Source: Nemopilema nomurai (Eukaryota; Cnidaria; Scyphozoa; Rhizostomeae; Rhizostomatidae). Taken from it: DNA of 64,000 nt. The translations under genes were made by a program, and so were the position numbers. A model generated the notes under the pieces. The model did not search any database and was not told the DNA's origin. It saw only the letters and a list, made by a program, of their open reading frames with translations. The stretch lies in the NCBI GenBank assembly GCA_003864495.1, contig ML133452.1, forward strand, positions 926,494-990,493, read 5' to 3'. Shown in pieces: positions 37,401 through 49,191 of the stretch; position 1 is the first letter of the stretch, and each line of letters opens with the position of its first letter.

Positions 37401-40400
37401 CAGTTTTACGGTCTCAGCACTCAGTACTATGTCTTAGCATTTTATTGCATGTTTTACCCATTTACCTACTTGATTTACTGCTATTAACTCCCCAATGTGC
37501 AAAAGTGATCTTCCATTGATGCTCTACACCTAGTCCCATTTATGCTCTTGATCAAAATTTTACGTTTCGCGGACAGTCAAGGATCGATTGTCCACAGCTG
37601 CTTTTGTTTTCCTCGGAGAATGATGCCCAAAAACTCAAGGGATGTTTTCGAAGCAATTTGAAAAGACTAATAAACTTAAAGGAGAACCAGACTTTCTGTC
37701 TTTCTAACAAATAGCGACTTCAACCTGCAACAGAGGAAAGTGAATTTTCTCGCCGACAATCAGCTTATTTCTACTACTTAAGCTACCATTGAAATAGTAA
37801 GCCGGTTGAAAGCAACTATTTTCAAGTTACCAATTACTGATAAGGGGCAAAATGATGTGCTTCGGAAACGTGCGTAATTTCGATTCATGCTTGTCCAATT
37901 TTTTAAGTTGAAAGCAAAGACCTTAATCGAACTGTTACAAAGCAACTTTTACCTTCTCTATAATTATTTTCAGTTGAACTTTATTCGTAGGATTTGCAGA
38001 CTGAATTAGCGAAGACAGAGAAGACCACGCAGGAATTGCAGTTGCAGAAGAACGAGGCTCAAGAAAAGCTGACCAGCATTGAGAAAGAGGTTGCCTATCC
38101 TATCATAACTCGGTTTCAAGGCTCTTTTCATTAGTTTTCCATAATGTGTTTTCAATCATGCCGCTTTTCAGCGTTTTGCCTTTCGTTTAGTAAGCCGATA
38201 CACTCTTCTTTAGACCATATTGCTACAACAACACCTTCAGTATCACAATTTTCAATTTTTTTTCAAAAGCCTCACCTTCAATGCAAAAAGTCTTTACCAA
38301 TTTATTTCTTACAAATTATTCATTTTTATTACCATGGACTCGCTCCTTTTATTTCCTTAGCCTAATTCATTTTTTTCAAAAAGTGAATAGCTTTATATTT
38401 ATCTAGGCAGGATTGACACCCATTCCATTATTTTTATTACGTTTGTAATGCTATGCTATGCTGCAATGCGAGGTTTCCAATCTTAAACTTTTAGAGACTT
38501 TGAACCATTCATTTTTTTGACAGAAAGATAAATACGAAGAGTTGCTAGCTGACCTTAGGCAGACATGCGAAGACGAAAAACAAACGGTAGTTATCAGTCC
38601 ACTTAACTGTGCAATGCCTATCCTCGCTTGTGTTTGTATTTATTATCTATTCGACCTAGATCCGAAAGCATAAGAAAGCCAAGCGATATAGTGTGATCGG
38701 TTGCATAAGAGATGCGCGATTGTGGGCTGCGTAATGAACACGAGGCTATGTTTGTCGACAGTTTTCCTTCGAGCATCCGACCTCGTGTGAGCGTGAAGTC
38801 GAGTCTCAATCGGGCCAGTTAAGATTTGTACTTGTCCCATCACAATAGTTGATATCATGTACAGCCTTAGCTTTGTATGAAAAATTGCCTATTTAGCTCA
38901 GATTCAGCGTTTAGAAGCACGTGGTTTCAGCGTTTCGAAGCACGTGGTTTCAGCGTTTCGAAGCACAAATGAAAAAAGTTGCAAAGGGGTAGGGCAGCTA
39001 GTCACTTCTAACGAGGCTCAGATGGGCCCTTGCTTTGTACACTGTGATATGATTGGCCAATGCATAAACGCTGGCCGATCTATCTGGTCCTCTGGAGATC
39101 ATAAAACTCAATAACTCTCTGAAAGTTCGAAAGTAGTTAACCCTATTTGGAAAATTGTTTTCGGACCACTTTGTTCACTATATTTGGAATAAGATCGCAT
39201 CGCCATTGTTTTTTGTTTTACAGATAGCGAACCTTAAAGTTCAGATTTCATCTCAAGAGAATACTCTCAAGGTAGGCGTTGTTCAAATCTAACAAATCTT
39301 CGTTGCTGCCCAAAACATCTGCCAGTGTAATTTGCGTCAGAACCTTCTGAAATGGAGAGTTCGGTTTTTATTTCCACATCCTCTCTCCTTTCGGCTATTA
39401 AGCGATAAGAAGCTTTACCATCATTTCCTGGTTTCATGTCCTTAACAACGGGATAGCATGCTATGTTCAAATGACGATAGTGAATGTTTTTGCTTTTTTT
39501 TGCAATCGCTAGCTCCTTAGATGTGCCTTAGAACATCGGGCGGATGCTTTGATGTTTGTCTTTGATAACAAGCGAATGCGAGGGAAAAATGTATTCATAA
39601 ACCTTGAAATGCTGTTGTAGGGTCTTTCTCGCAAGAGAATTAGTTTTGAAAAAGTAGGATTTTGGATAGAAAATTCTGGAACAGCATCCTTGGAACTTTT
39701 TGCACGTTTTTGACTTTATTCAAATGTTAGGTTATGAAAAAAGGGAATGATAAATGATGTTTAATGCAGCAGCGATTTGTTTTTTTTAAAATTTGATAAT
39801 GGAGTTTTTGATGTTTAAACTAATTCCGTAGAACCAAGAAGAGGAATTCGCCACTTCCAGAAAGGAATTGAACGAGCTACGGGAAGAAGAATCAAAATTA
39901 GAACAACAAGTTAGTGTCATAGCGAACGCTGCCCGCCTCAGATCCTTTTTAGTCTATCGGAGAGCCACAAGCCATAACTTTACAGTAGCCATTAATAATG
40001 ATTATTCTGTATTGTGTCTTGTTTTATGAAGACTTTCAGGCGTTGTATACTTGTTGAATCTGATGAATTGGCAAATACCTCTAGTCATCTCCCTCCATTT
40101 GGAGCCTCTTCGGCAACATATAAGGGGGTGTACTATACAGGTCTTTTTGCGACTCATTTTAACGCATACTTTGACTCTCATTTCAATTCATCTTAATTAT
40201 TTTTCTTAATCAACTTGCTTGTCCTAGTTTTTCCCAGTTAACTTGAACGATATTCCTTGCAGATGTGTATTTCAGCTCCAGGCTACAGAACACTAAGAAC
40301 TGGAACTGTTTTTTGTTTTATCTTGGCTTGCGGAAATGGAATCCATATCTTACTTGATCGGCGCTGATTCTAATGTGCGAATATTGATTTTTTTATTTGT

Positions 40401-43400
40401 AGGTCTAATGGAATTTTTTATATTTCGCCACCTAACCACACCGCGTCTTTCGATATAGGTGCAAACAGGAAAGACACAGTTAGAGCAGATAAAGAAATCT
40501 CTAGTTACGACTAAAAACGAAATCTCTCAGGTACGATTCTATAGTGATAATCTAAAGACATTGCATTTTTGCAAGTGTTTTCCCTGATCGTTCCACTTCA
40601 AGCTGCCTCGTAGTCGAAATCAGCAATTCATATCTCTGACAAATCGATGTCTTCCTCAGATCAGGATTCTTAAGAATGCATAGGCAAGAAGGAACACTTT
40701 ACCTTGATTCATTAGCTGTGTTCAGGAGCCATAATAAAGTTGTGCTCAGTATTGTGAGTACAGACTATCAGCATTGTCAATAGTTGGCAGTCTCACTAAA
40801 TACCACAGACGAATCCACTACGCTACAGAATACACTGTTTAATAGTGTCCCAAAACAATTCAACTGATAATCCAACTCTTTGCACTCGATCTGGAACCAC
40901 ACTACCGCTCATCATAGTAAAGCTTTAACTAGGAATAGTTGTGCTCAGTTTTGGAGCAATGGCGCTATTTCATTGCTATTGAAATTCTATTCACAAGGCA
41001 ATTGTTGTGCTGTTTTGAAAATTTGTATGCAATGTGTGGAATTCTTCCAAGATCCTGAATAATATTCCGGCATAGATCCTTAAAATGTGGCTTGAAATTT
41101 TCCCTTTCGACGATTGTAACAATTTTTATTGTACTAAATTCATAAAGAAACGGACGTTTTGAGGCTTTTATATATTATAAGTAAATCTCAGGCTCATCAG
41201 ATAATTAAAACTGAAGTTCTCCTTGCCTTAGATGCGAACGAAGATGTCGAAGCTGACGGAAGACAATCAAAGTATTAATCAATCGATCAATCAGTATACT
41301 TCAATGACGAATAATATTACGTCAAACAGTGCCTCTAGTACACCTGTGCCAATAGGCGAGGGTCTGAGCTCCTTGCCGGAGAACCTGGAGGCAACATTTG
41401 CCCATTCTGACGTGGACCAAATCAGTGCCAGGGCAACGGTGAGCAAACCATCTGAAGAAACTAATGCTGGATTGTTTATTCTTATTCTTTTCATATTTAA
41501 GATGTTTCAAATAGGTTTACATTGGTGCAATGTTTCTTGTTTGTTTATACGTGCTGTTTTTTCTTGGGCATGTGAGTGACTTTTTTCGCGACTTTTTTGC
41601 AGGAAGGGTGTTAGGCATTTTGCTTCACGATGTACTTTGTCAGTCTTCCTTATGGTTATTCCTGATGTGCAAAATGCGATGATTTCTTTTGTTCTTAAGT
41701 TTGATTCTTGAAGTGTTACCTGTTACTCTTTTGGAAAGCGTAAACCAGGGCTGCGGCAATCTTTTTCTTGAGAGATTGCAAAGTGGGTTATTCTCAATGA
41801 AAGATAAATTTCAAATCACTCGCCATTTAATGCATCACAGTTTGCACTCGAATTTCCGTCATTCTCAGCAGCATTTGCAGATTCGTTTCAGTGGTTTATT
41901 CACAAGGTGACACTAATTGCTGTGACTGGAGTGACAAAGCGAGTATTTCTTTGCGTTGCAGGCCGGTAGTAGTCCAGTGAGCAGTATAAGTGGCTTCAGC
42001 GTGGGCTCAGGGTCTGGCAGAGTGGACGATGCGAATGACGAGGATTTCAAGGTAGTACTTGTGAAGCCCAGTGTCATTGCGCCACTTATAGTATAGGCCA
42101 GTCTTGTTAAGCTATTAATTTCAATATTAGTATTTGAATCTATTGCATGATGTTGTGGTAATAGGCCGATCCAGTGCATTTACGATCAGAAATTTGGTTC
42201 ACACAAGAATTTAGGACAGAAAGATTTCTCGTCTTTGTGTTATAAAGCACATATATCAATCCAGTTTACAAACTATCGCTTCTGTCCCTTGCGGAGATTA
42301 ATGTTTTCTTATAGTAACAGGACGTGCGTTAAGGAAAATGTCATTTTTTGAAAATCGTCATGTGAAATCGTCGTCTTGAAAATCCTGTGTTGTTTCGGTC
42401 GATAGGATCAGGACCCCTTCAAACCAAAGTCAGATGTTTTCAGTGGAAACGAGTCAGGTACAAATGTTTTCACTTTTAATCATCACCTTCTTTTCGATTG
42501 TCATACTCGATGTACATATTATCTATTTTGTTTCAACATTTCGAGCATATCCTAACTTTTTAAAGTGGAGCAATCGTTTTGTTATGATTTTTGACGGTAA
42601 TATTTTTCGTTGTCTGTATGTATTTCCGCGTTGATGATTTTTTAATGAGGTATTATGATTTCTTCACTTCTATCCTACTGTTTCCAAGTCCATGTATTCA
42701 TCTGAATTATTGGAAGGAAACCAGTATGGGGATTTTAAATGTGATTTTCTCGCCAAGCTCTCATCATAAGCATGGAAATCTCTCTTTTCAGAAAACGCGG
42801 ATCCGTTTCATACGGAGGATCCATTCAAGCAAGACCCATTCAAGACCGTGTCCTTCGCAGGAGATCCATTCTCAGGGGACCCCTTCCACGTGAGTGTCGC
42901 ACATACCTCTTCGATTCATGTTCTCCTCTTCTGTTTATGTTCTCATAGGTTGGCAGTTCTCATGAATTTTGATTCGAAATTGTCCTTTTTACCTTTTACA
43001 GGACAAGGACCCCTTTCACTCAGAGCACGATAAAAACGAGGTACGAGATAGCCTCTCCTATTATGTTTTATGTCATATAGACTCCGTTTATTCCTCCCCT
43101 AATAAATCTCGCAGTCGATGTCAATTCTTAATTTTCAGTTTTTGTATGTTAAGCATTGTAGTGAATTGACCATGGCGTACGATTCGGATTCAATTCATTG
43201 AAGCTCTGTCTGTTATTTTGTTGTGACCCAGTCAGACTCATTAAGTGTTATTGAAAAATCATACCTCTTCCATTCAAATATTTTCTACATGTGTTGACAA
43301 ATTGAGAAGGACATAAGCATAGCATTTATTGAGATCTTGTTAAATTTCTGATGTTGTCTTCAGTATGGATCTTTTTATTTTAGCCGCATGAAGTAGACCC

Positions 43401-46400
43401 ATTCAAATCAGATCCGTTTAAGCCCGTGGCAACATCAGCTGCTCCTAGTTCGTCATCAACAACCCAAGGTAATTCATTGCATTCTCTCTTTACAAGCATG
43501 TAGCTCTGTTCACTTTCCTTACACCTAGGTGGAAGTGGAAACAGAGAGCTGGATGTTCCCAGCAACCAACATCAATTTATCTTCCTTTCTCAGTTCTTGT
43601 TCATGGTAGTGATGAAACCCTTTGAGAAAAACCCTCAGCGGTAGAGCGTAGCTTATGTCGATCAAGTACTCCCATTGCTTCTTCATGCAAGCTATCTTTC
43701 TTCCACTGCTCAAACAACAGGGGGTTGATATGAGTGCCAAAGAGCTCTACGTCATATGGTATAGAGAAGATCGACAGAAAACAATCTGTGAAAATCTTCC
43801 TATCACCAGGAGTATTCTGGATAGGATCCAAGGCCCGATTTCTTGGATTTTTTGGATTTTTTTGGAATTTCTTTAGATACGAAGGGTTCTCTGATAATGT
43901 CGATCCAGGTAAAGGTGTTTGCTCGCAGACACAACTAATGGCTTAGTACCCTAAAGCTGACGTAATAGAAAATGAGGGAAATTTGTCATTGGTGTCACGT
44001 GTGCAACAAAGCTTTAAGGAAGCAGCGGATTACACGCGGCAGCTTTCATTTCGAAGATTAAATAGCTAGACTAATCACATTGCTGTTCGACAACGGAAGA
44101 TGAGTCCCTTATGCTGATGATAAAATGGCCATTTAAGCAAAATGGATTATGGCGACAAACTCTGGAGTAAAAGGTTTTCATATTTGCAGACCATATTAGC
44201 ATTGCGCCGAGGGCATTTTCTGCAGCGAATCGATGAGTGTTCATGGATAAATGATTGATCGATTCAACATTTTGACTTGATAAAGCAACATTTTATGTAA
44301 ATTGAGTAACATTTGCACAAGTTTAGCCAATGACAGTTCCAAGCTCAGATGTGTAATAACGAGGCAAACAATACATTTTTTCTGAAAGCTTGCGAGAACC
44401 AAACTATTGATGACCTAGAATTTTGGATCGCTTCTGGCATCACCATGACCCAGCTTCCTTGAAATATCAGCAAAAACTTTTAATTCTTGAAACTCAAATT
44501 GCTTGTGGTCTTGCTCAATTTGCTCTAGGGCATGTTTCCGATGTAGCTGAAAGCTGAAGCTACAGCTCCACTGTGTCTTTGTTTTCATGGACTCGTGCGT
44601 GAGATATTAATAAGAAATTTGAATGGTCAACTAGTCGGGAGTCTATGATTTTCAGTTTGCAGCTGTCCTGTTTGAAAATGACACCAGCATGTCGCAGGTG
44701 AATTCATTCGCTACCTCAACCAGGGAACGTTTCGCTGTGCTTCCCATCCTCAGCGGCTTAAACTACTTCATTATCAATTACAAAGTGATTTGATTAAAGC
44801 GCGTGATAGAGTTGACGCTAAAAGCAATCTCACTGCGGTATCTTCTGTGTACTCAAAGCCAATGAAAACAGCAATTTAATCTCGTTTATTCATGTTGCTG
44901 TTAGGAAGAAACGAGAGAGCCGACGCTCAGGTGTTCCGATCTCCCTCCAATTCGGTCATCATGTGGCGTCGTTTCCATGTCATAAATGCGGATGTCTATT
45001 AGAAAATGTGCTACCATAATTTGCAGAAGTCTAAGTATATGAAAACATTTTCACAGCAACAAAGGATTTAGCATCGTTATTTTTCTAAGAAGCAAGTTCT
45101 GGCCAAAGCTGAATTTTTTATGTTAAGCGAGTTAGGACTGTGATATTCAATAATTTCCAAAACCTTTGACTGCAACCATGTTTTGGAATAAAGGCGAAGC
45201 TTTGGGTGATTTGTTAAGGAATTGGTTCAGCAGTTGAAGTGCTTAATGCGCAGTGAATGAAGCTCATCTCCTGTGATTGGGACTGCTTCTTTGAAAGATC
45301 GGCTAATGGAAGTTACAGTTCTAATTGAGGCCGATGTTAAAGATGCCGCTTCTAATCAAGACTCGTGTATTGACGGAGCGGGGCATGCTCATGAAAACTT
45401 TTAATTTACAGTCATAATGAACTTCATGTGTCTAATAATTGTTCATATAGTTTATAGCTGTTTTGCCTTGATAGGTCATAACAATCGTTTTAAGTGGATG
45501 AAGCAAATAACAATCGTTTGAAGGCCTTTTTATGTTTATTGCTAAAGGGGGGTGAGCCAAAGCTAGTCTTTGGTTTGCAGGCGATATGGAAAATGTTGCA
45601 GAAAGATTACGTAGCAAAAAGCTGTTTATGGTGTACATTGATGAAAAGTTTCAGAAAATTGATACCTTTTAAGGAAAGAAGCAAAAATGAAAATAATAGA
45701 AATTTCTGATTATGAAATAGTTTCTTAATCTTAAACAGCTAATTACTCTATTCTAATGAAGTTTATTTTTGCTATTTAATGCTAATGTGAATACGTGTTA
45801 ATAATTAACTAAGGATAAAACATAAATGAACTGGCTGCTGAAGTAAAGCTGTGACATCATCCTTTTCTTGTTTGGATCCAAACTTGCTTGGTGTTTTCCA
45901 AATTCGTGACTGCCTGGAAAGGCACCCATCGTTCGACTTTAATCGCCTGTTTTGCTGGATTGTCTTCATATTTCATATCCTTAATTTTGATAGAACCAGC
46001 AACTGAAAATACGCCCTATAGTAGCGTTGGTTGATTTAAGGACTGCCATGGGTGAGTTGCCAAGGCTTTCTATAGCGAATTTTCATAGCTGAAACCACCA
46101 TAGATTTCATTGTAAAGTGTAAACATGATCTTGATTATATACTTTTTGTTCGAAAATTTCACATTTTAGCCAGCAGACCCTTGGAGTCAGCAGCTGATCC
46201 CTTCAGCTCCCTAGATCCTTTTGGAAGTGGCGCCTTCGCAGCTCCGAAGACATCAAAGGTGAGATTTAATTTCCCGTCATTCAAGGTCTCGCAAAGTCTA
46301 AAGAGAAGTAGTTGTAATTGATGTCTCTATGCAAGATTCTAGTTGCTAGCATTTGGATTTGAATTTTTGGATTGCATTTGGGTTTCTATGAGTTTGTTGT

Positions 46401-47338
46401 AAGTAATATCGACGAGGTATGGCAGATCCCTCTCCCGGCGGCTCCCTCTCCCAGCAGATCAAAACAGCTCGAGGGTGGAGCCCTATTTATGTCTTGCCCC
46501 TTGCTCCCATCCAACTCATTTCCAAGTAATTTCCCACATAACTTTTCATCCAGGCACCAGCACCTGATCCGTTTACCTCCGACCCGTTTGCACCGACTTC
46601 AGCTAGTGATGGAAGCCCATCTTCGTCGAAAAAGTCATCTGTGTCCTCATCACAGGCCGAAAGTAAGGATGATCCGTTTTTCGGTGGCTCGTCCCAGGCT
46701 GCTTGGTCGGATCCATTTGGCTCCGGTCACGACGACCCGTTCGGAAGCTCCAGCGTAGCGTCGATGGGCAAGGTTGACGACCCTTGGTCTGCGTTTGGCG
46801 ATGACACTGCAAAGGTATATGATAATAGCTATTAGATAGCATATGATACCTCTATAGCATGATAATCTTGTCGTGTTGATCTTCTCAATCTTTTGAAGCA
46901 TTGATATTAAATTTGAAATAAAATATCTAGAGGTTTACATCTTCATAATGTCAAGAAATAGTCGAAATTATAACTGCTTTCTGTGCAAACAGTTTTGCAC
47001 ACTTACAGGTATCATAACTTCAAAGAATGCAAAATTCTGTTTCCGCTATTTCTTGCCATTGTGGGGTTTTGTACCACGAAATACATGTTGCTGTTGTTAT
47101 AAGAAACTTTCATTGGTCGCCAGGTAACTCTGCCTTTTAGCTTATCTTACTGTTGATGTAAGAGCCATTTGGCGAGTCGCATTTTTATCACCTGAAATGA
47201 ATTGTTGTGCAGGCAACGGGAAATGTCAATGGACAGGACCTTGATTGGGGCAGTACTGACCAGAGCAGTGAGAGAAAGAACGACATGGATATTGCCTTGG
47301 CCCTAAAGCAAACCGTTGAAAGCTCATCGGAAGCGTGA
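25459..47338 (+). CDS. EPS15: EPS15/EPS15L1 endocytic scaffold, 30 exons (N-terminal exon missing)
   Basis: Exons: 25459-25503, 26199-26288, 26640-26687, 28469-28564, 28973-29032, 29693-29728, 30518-30565, 31197-31238, 31938-31997, 32452-32613, 33259-33364, 33815-33878, 34075-34153, 34588-34656, 34775-34878, 37168-37240, 37991-38089, 38524-38586, 39224-39271, 39832-39909, 40459-40530, 41232-41438, 41962-42051, 42406-42457, 42792-42889, 43002-43040, 43384-43468, 46170-46258, 46554-46814, 47213-47338 (TGA 47336-47338). All joins are GT-AG and phase-consistent, giving 862 aa; human EPS15 is 896 and EPS15L1 864. EPS15 proteins gather cargo and AP-2 at clathrin-coated pits: EH domains bind NPF peptides, the coiled coil oligomerises and DPF motifs bind the AP-2 alpha ear. 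Here there are three EH domains (about 1-315), a coiled coil (about 350-515), a Ser/Thr-rich linker and a DPF tail (614-821). The first coding exon was not found; the first recovered exon starts at residues [15 protein letters not shown], where human EPS15 has SSGNPVYEKYYRQ. Confidence 0.94.
25737..25780. repeat. Short tandem repeat, tttgatgttcag
   Basis: Three close copies of tttgatgttcag lie in EPS15 intron 1 of the recovered model, one interrupted by taagcag. Confidence 0.75.
27305..28432. mobile_element. Possible DNA-transposon remnant in EPS15 intron
   Basis: AATTCAGGCAATGCTGGGAATG at 27305-27326 recurs inverted as CATTCCCAGCATTGACTGC... at 28410-28432. The 14 bp CAATGCTGGGAATG are identical. 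The arms enclose 1.1 kb in the intron between 26687 and 28469. Inside are a second inverted pair (AACAATGTTGG at 27560, CAACATTGTTGG at 27590) and a minus-strand basic ORF. No target-site duplication is obvious. The inverted repeats are seen directly; the transposon reading is inference. Confidence 0.4.
27860..28078 (-). pseudogene. Basic ORF, possible transposase N-terminal remnant
   Basis: A 72-codon minus-strand frame contains [20 protein letters not shown] followed by [14 protein letters not shown] and a stop. The order of a hydrophobic/Ala stretch, a Lys/Arg block and RRGA...V recalls the N-termini of PIF/Harbinger-type transposases. The match is loose and the catalytic part is absent. 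Its position inside the inverted repeats is the main support. Confidence 0.18.
28973..32613 (+). other. EPS15: EPS15 EH domain 2 exons
   Basis: Exons 28973-29032, 29693-29728, 30518-30565, 31197-31238, 31938-31997 and 32452-32613 encode the second EH domain and a Ser-rich linker. Landmarks are [27 protein letters not shown] and [15 protein letters not shown]. The loop [12 protein letters not shown] has acidic residues at positions 1, 3, 5, 9 and 12, a full calcium-type EF-hand as in human EH2. The linker starts VPPSKR, as in vertebrate EPS15. Confidence 0.92.
29787..29916. repeat. Degenerate 12-bp minisatellite (tgcctgcgtgga)
   Basis: About ten imperfect copies of a tgcctgcgtgga-like unit lie in an EPS15 intron (29729-30517). 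They produce a spurious cysteine/valine/aspartate-rich open frame. Confidence 0.75.
33259..34656 (+). other. EPS15: EPS15 EH domain 3 exons
   Basis: Exons 33259-33364, 33815-33878, 34075-34153 and 34588-34656 encode the third EH domain: [15 protein letters not shown], the loop [29 protein letters not shown] and [13 protein letters not shown]. It is followed by the family's IDPP...EMIPP linker. The loop keeps Asp, Asn, Asp and Glu at positions 1, 3, 5 and 12. In exon 14 the acceptor giving RSGIDPP was chosen over an AG two bases downstream because only it keeps the frame. Confidence 0.92.
35484..35520. repeat. Heptanucleotide microsatellite (ttaatca)
   Basis: Five uninterrupted copies of attaatc/ttaatca lie in the 2.3-kb EPS15 intron. 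Confidence 0.9.
36909..36978 (+). CDS. EPS15: Candidate alternative terminal exon of EPS15 (EH-only isoform)
   Basis: After an acceptor (gaaattttcag), one base completes the Arg codon left by the donor at 34878. It is followed by 22 open codons ([20 protein letters not shown], then DS) and TAA at 36976-36978. Using it would end the protein just after the start of the coiled coil, giving an EH-domain-only product without DPF motifs. No clear AATAAA follows closely. A chance open segment cannot be excluded. Confidence 0.3.
38902..38967. repeat. 23-bp tandem repeat, about 2.8 copies
   Basis: The unit tttcagcgtttcgaagcacg plus tgg is repeated nearly perfectly in an EPS15 intron. Confidence 0.85.
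41232..42051 (+). other. EPS15: EPS15 linker exons between coiled coil and DPF tail
   Basis: Exons 41232-41438 and 41962-42051 encode about 99 residues rich in Ser, Asn, Gln and Thr ([31 protein letters not shown]). They are probably disordered. No Crk-SH3-type PALPPK motif of vertebrate EPS15 is present here or later in the protein. Confidence 0.85.
42406..46814 (+). other. EPS15: EPS15 DPF-repeat tail exons (AP-2 binding)
   Basis: Exons 42406-42457, 42792-42889, 43002-43040, 43384-43468, 46170-46258 and 46554-46814 carry 16 DPF tripeptides and one DPW. Examples are [33 protein letters not shown] and [15 protein letters not shown] motifs bind the AP-2 alpha-appendage. The 2.7-kb intron 43469-46169 holds a possible phase-breaking exon at 43877-43908. 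Confidence 0.92.
43877..43908 (+). CDS. EPS15: Candidate 32-nt alternative (poison-type) exon of EPS15
   Basis: A long pyrimidine-rich run ends in TTTCTTTAG, and 32 nt later CCAG|GTAAAG is a strong donor. The length is not divisible by 3. Included after the exon ending at 43468, it adds [11 protein letters not shown] and shifts the exon at 46170 into a frame that reads [14 protein letters not shown] and stops. That would remove the distal DPF motifs or trigger decay of the message. Skipping it gives the normal frame. Confidence 0.33.
47213..47338 (+). other. EPS15: EPS15 last exon, degenerate UIM-like C-terminus
   Basis: The final 41 residues end [20 protein letters not shown]. Human EPS15 ends with a UIM of similar layout (QEDLELAIALSKSE). 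The central Ala is kept here, but the Ser at the key UIM position is Lys. The first vertebrate UIM has no counterpart. Ubiquitin binding is therefore uncertain. Confidence 0.8.
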
Positions 47339-47454
47339 TGCCATTGTTTGGTAGAAAACTGTCATTGCTTAGAACTTGTCAGCTCAGTTGTACAGGAATT
47401 TATGGTAGATTCGATCGTTTATATGAATGAGAGTAGCAACTCTTAGTAGGTATA

Positions 47455-47460
47455 AATAAA
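47455..47460 (+). terminator. Poly(A) signal AATAAA of EPS15
   Basis: AATAAA lies 117 nt after the EPS15 stop codon, within gtataaataaaag. It is the first canonical signal downstream. Confidence 0.65.
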
Positions 47461-49191
47461 AGAAATTATCAACTTAATAACAAAGATATTCGTATCCTCA
47501 TCTTTATTTCCCCATATTATTTTACCCCTGCGCAAGTCACATTGTAATTTTACAGTATATGTGACACTGGGTGACCGACCAATGGGGTTTCATATCGATT
47601 TCCACATCTTGAGCCACACCCTTTTGATGGCATATAGTAAATATTTAAACCTAAATTATCCAACGTTTTACTACCTGCGTTTGATTTAATCCACTTAAAG
47701 ACATATAAAAATCGAAATTTTTACAGTTTTTCTAACCCCTTTGAACAGATCAGCATGTCGCAACTTGTTACTGTCAGTCCAAAGTGTTGAATCATCTTCG
47801 ATCTATTTGAATTCGTCTAGATTGCGATTCATTTTGATTGCGATACATCTAGATTGAGATTCATCCAGATTGCGATTCACCTAGATTGACATACATTTCG
47901 ATTGGTTTTGAAATATCCATTGACATTCGGATGAGGAACAACTTTCGAGTGCTTATCAAAGGCATAAGTTCTATTAAACAACTTAGGCAGAATTAACAGA
48001 AGTATCTAAAGTTTGGATCTACAGTGCTGAGATTTCCTTGCCTTAAGACGATTTTGTATATTTTCAGGCTGCCCATAGCCCATAGCGGCTCGTAGCAGCA
48101 AGTGGGGATTTGTTCCTTTTAATAAGAAATTATCATCTTTGTTATGTCAATCAATGCTTCATCTTCACCCTCTCTTGACTAGTGCAGTTGCATATTTTAG
48201 GGCGTCACGGCTTGGCAATTATAATTTTATGGTCGGTGTGTTTGTATTGGGCGTATAGGTTAAAATAGTCGTATAGCTCGTTTAGTATACACCGTTTCTT
48301 AGACGCGCGTATGGATTTTGCGTTCAAATTATGTTCAACGTTCTATATGATTCAATTGTTATCTCAATTCCATCTTTTGGTCTCATTCCATGTGTGCCAG
48401 TTCTACTGGAGCTACGCATTGAAACTTGTTCCTGGCCGATGCTTCCAGACAGTACTACAAAGCTAGGTTGAATCAGCCTGGTATAATTAGACTTCACTAC
48501 TGCCAATCCCCTGTAGCTGATTATCGGCCTGTACACTTTGTGCCAGGAGAAGAGCGTGATTAATGTTCTCACTCTTTTGTTTCTAACAGCAAAACTGACC
48601 AAAAGTAGCTAGTAGAAATAGGGTAGGATAATGAAGTAATGGTAATATTGCAACCACTAGGTTGTTGCTCATCAACATCAACGTTTAAAGGTGATTCTGT
48701 AGAACGGCTTGCTCCTGCTTGGTGGGAATAAGTGGGCATCGAAAGACACAAAATGCAGTTGGTTCGCCAAATGTTGCAAGAGCAAGGGCATTTGAAGTGA
48801 GCCACCATACATTTTCAATTGCAATTTCGGAAAATGCACACAGATTTCCATTATTTCACTGTACAACCAGGTCGCGGTGCATGTGAGTTAAGAAATTATT
48901 ATTGTAGAAACAAAGTTGAGTGTACCCTCTCCTCTTCCAATGTAAATGAAGGGCTCTGTCACTTAGTTGAACGGATGCACGTTCTTTCAGAATCCTCATG
49001 GTGTGAGCTCATAATGACACCATGGTAGGTTACTGACTCAAACCTCTTTAAAATTCACATCATGAATGCTATAATCTATCGAACTTTCCGCCATTATTTA
49101 ACAACAAATTTTCATGAACAACAACAAAAGTTGATGAAACTGCCAACCGTGGGAACGAGGCTAGGCGGGAGTCCGGGAAGGGACTACTTGT
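47461..49191. other. Intergenic region between EPS15 and DCAF15
   Basis: This 1.7-kb spacer has no recognisable gene. It contains a short tandem repeat at 47818-47905. The DCAF15 promoter should lie in its right end, where GC rises near 49150; I see no clear TATA box. Confidence 0.6.
47818..47905. repeat. Degenerate ~17-bp tandem repeat (agattgcgattcatct)
   Basis: About five imperfect copies of an agattgcgattcatct-type unit lie in the EPS15-DCAF15 spacer. Confidence 0.75.

Larger units (their letters stand above)
34775..40530 (+). other. EPS15: EPS15 coiled-coil exons
   Basis: Exons 34775-34878, 37168-37240, 37991-38089, 38524-38586, 39224-39271, 39832-39909 and 40459-40530 encode a Glu/Lys/Gln/Leu-rich helix. 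It starts at [15 protein letters not shown] (human KELDDISQEIAQLQ in EPS15L1) and runs to [18 protein letters not shown]. In the family this segment forms parallel dimers and antiparallel tetramers. The coding blocks are short and most introns are phase 0. The intron after 34878 is 2.3 kb and contains a possible alternative terminal exon at 36909-36978. Confidence 0.9.

Noticed and set aside
41291..41510. Minus-strand frames opposite EPS15 exon 41232-41438
   Set aside because: Shadows of the real plus-strand exon.
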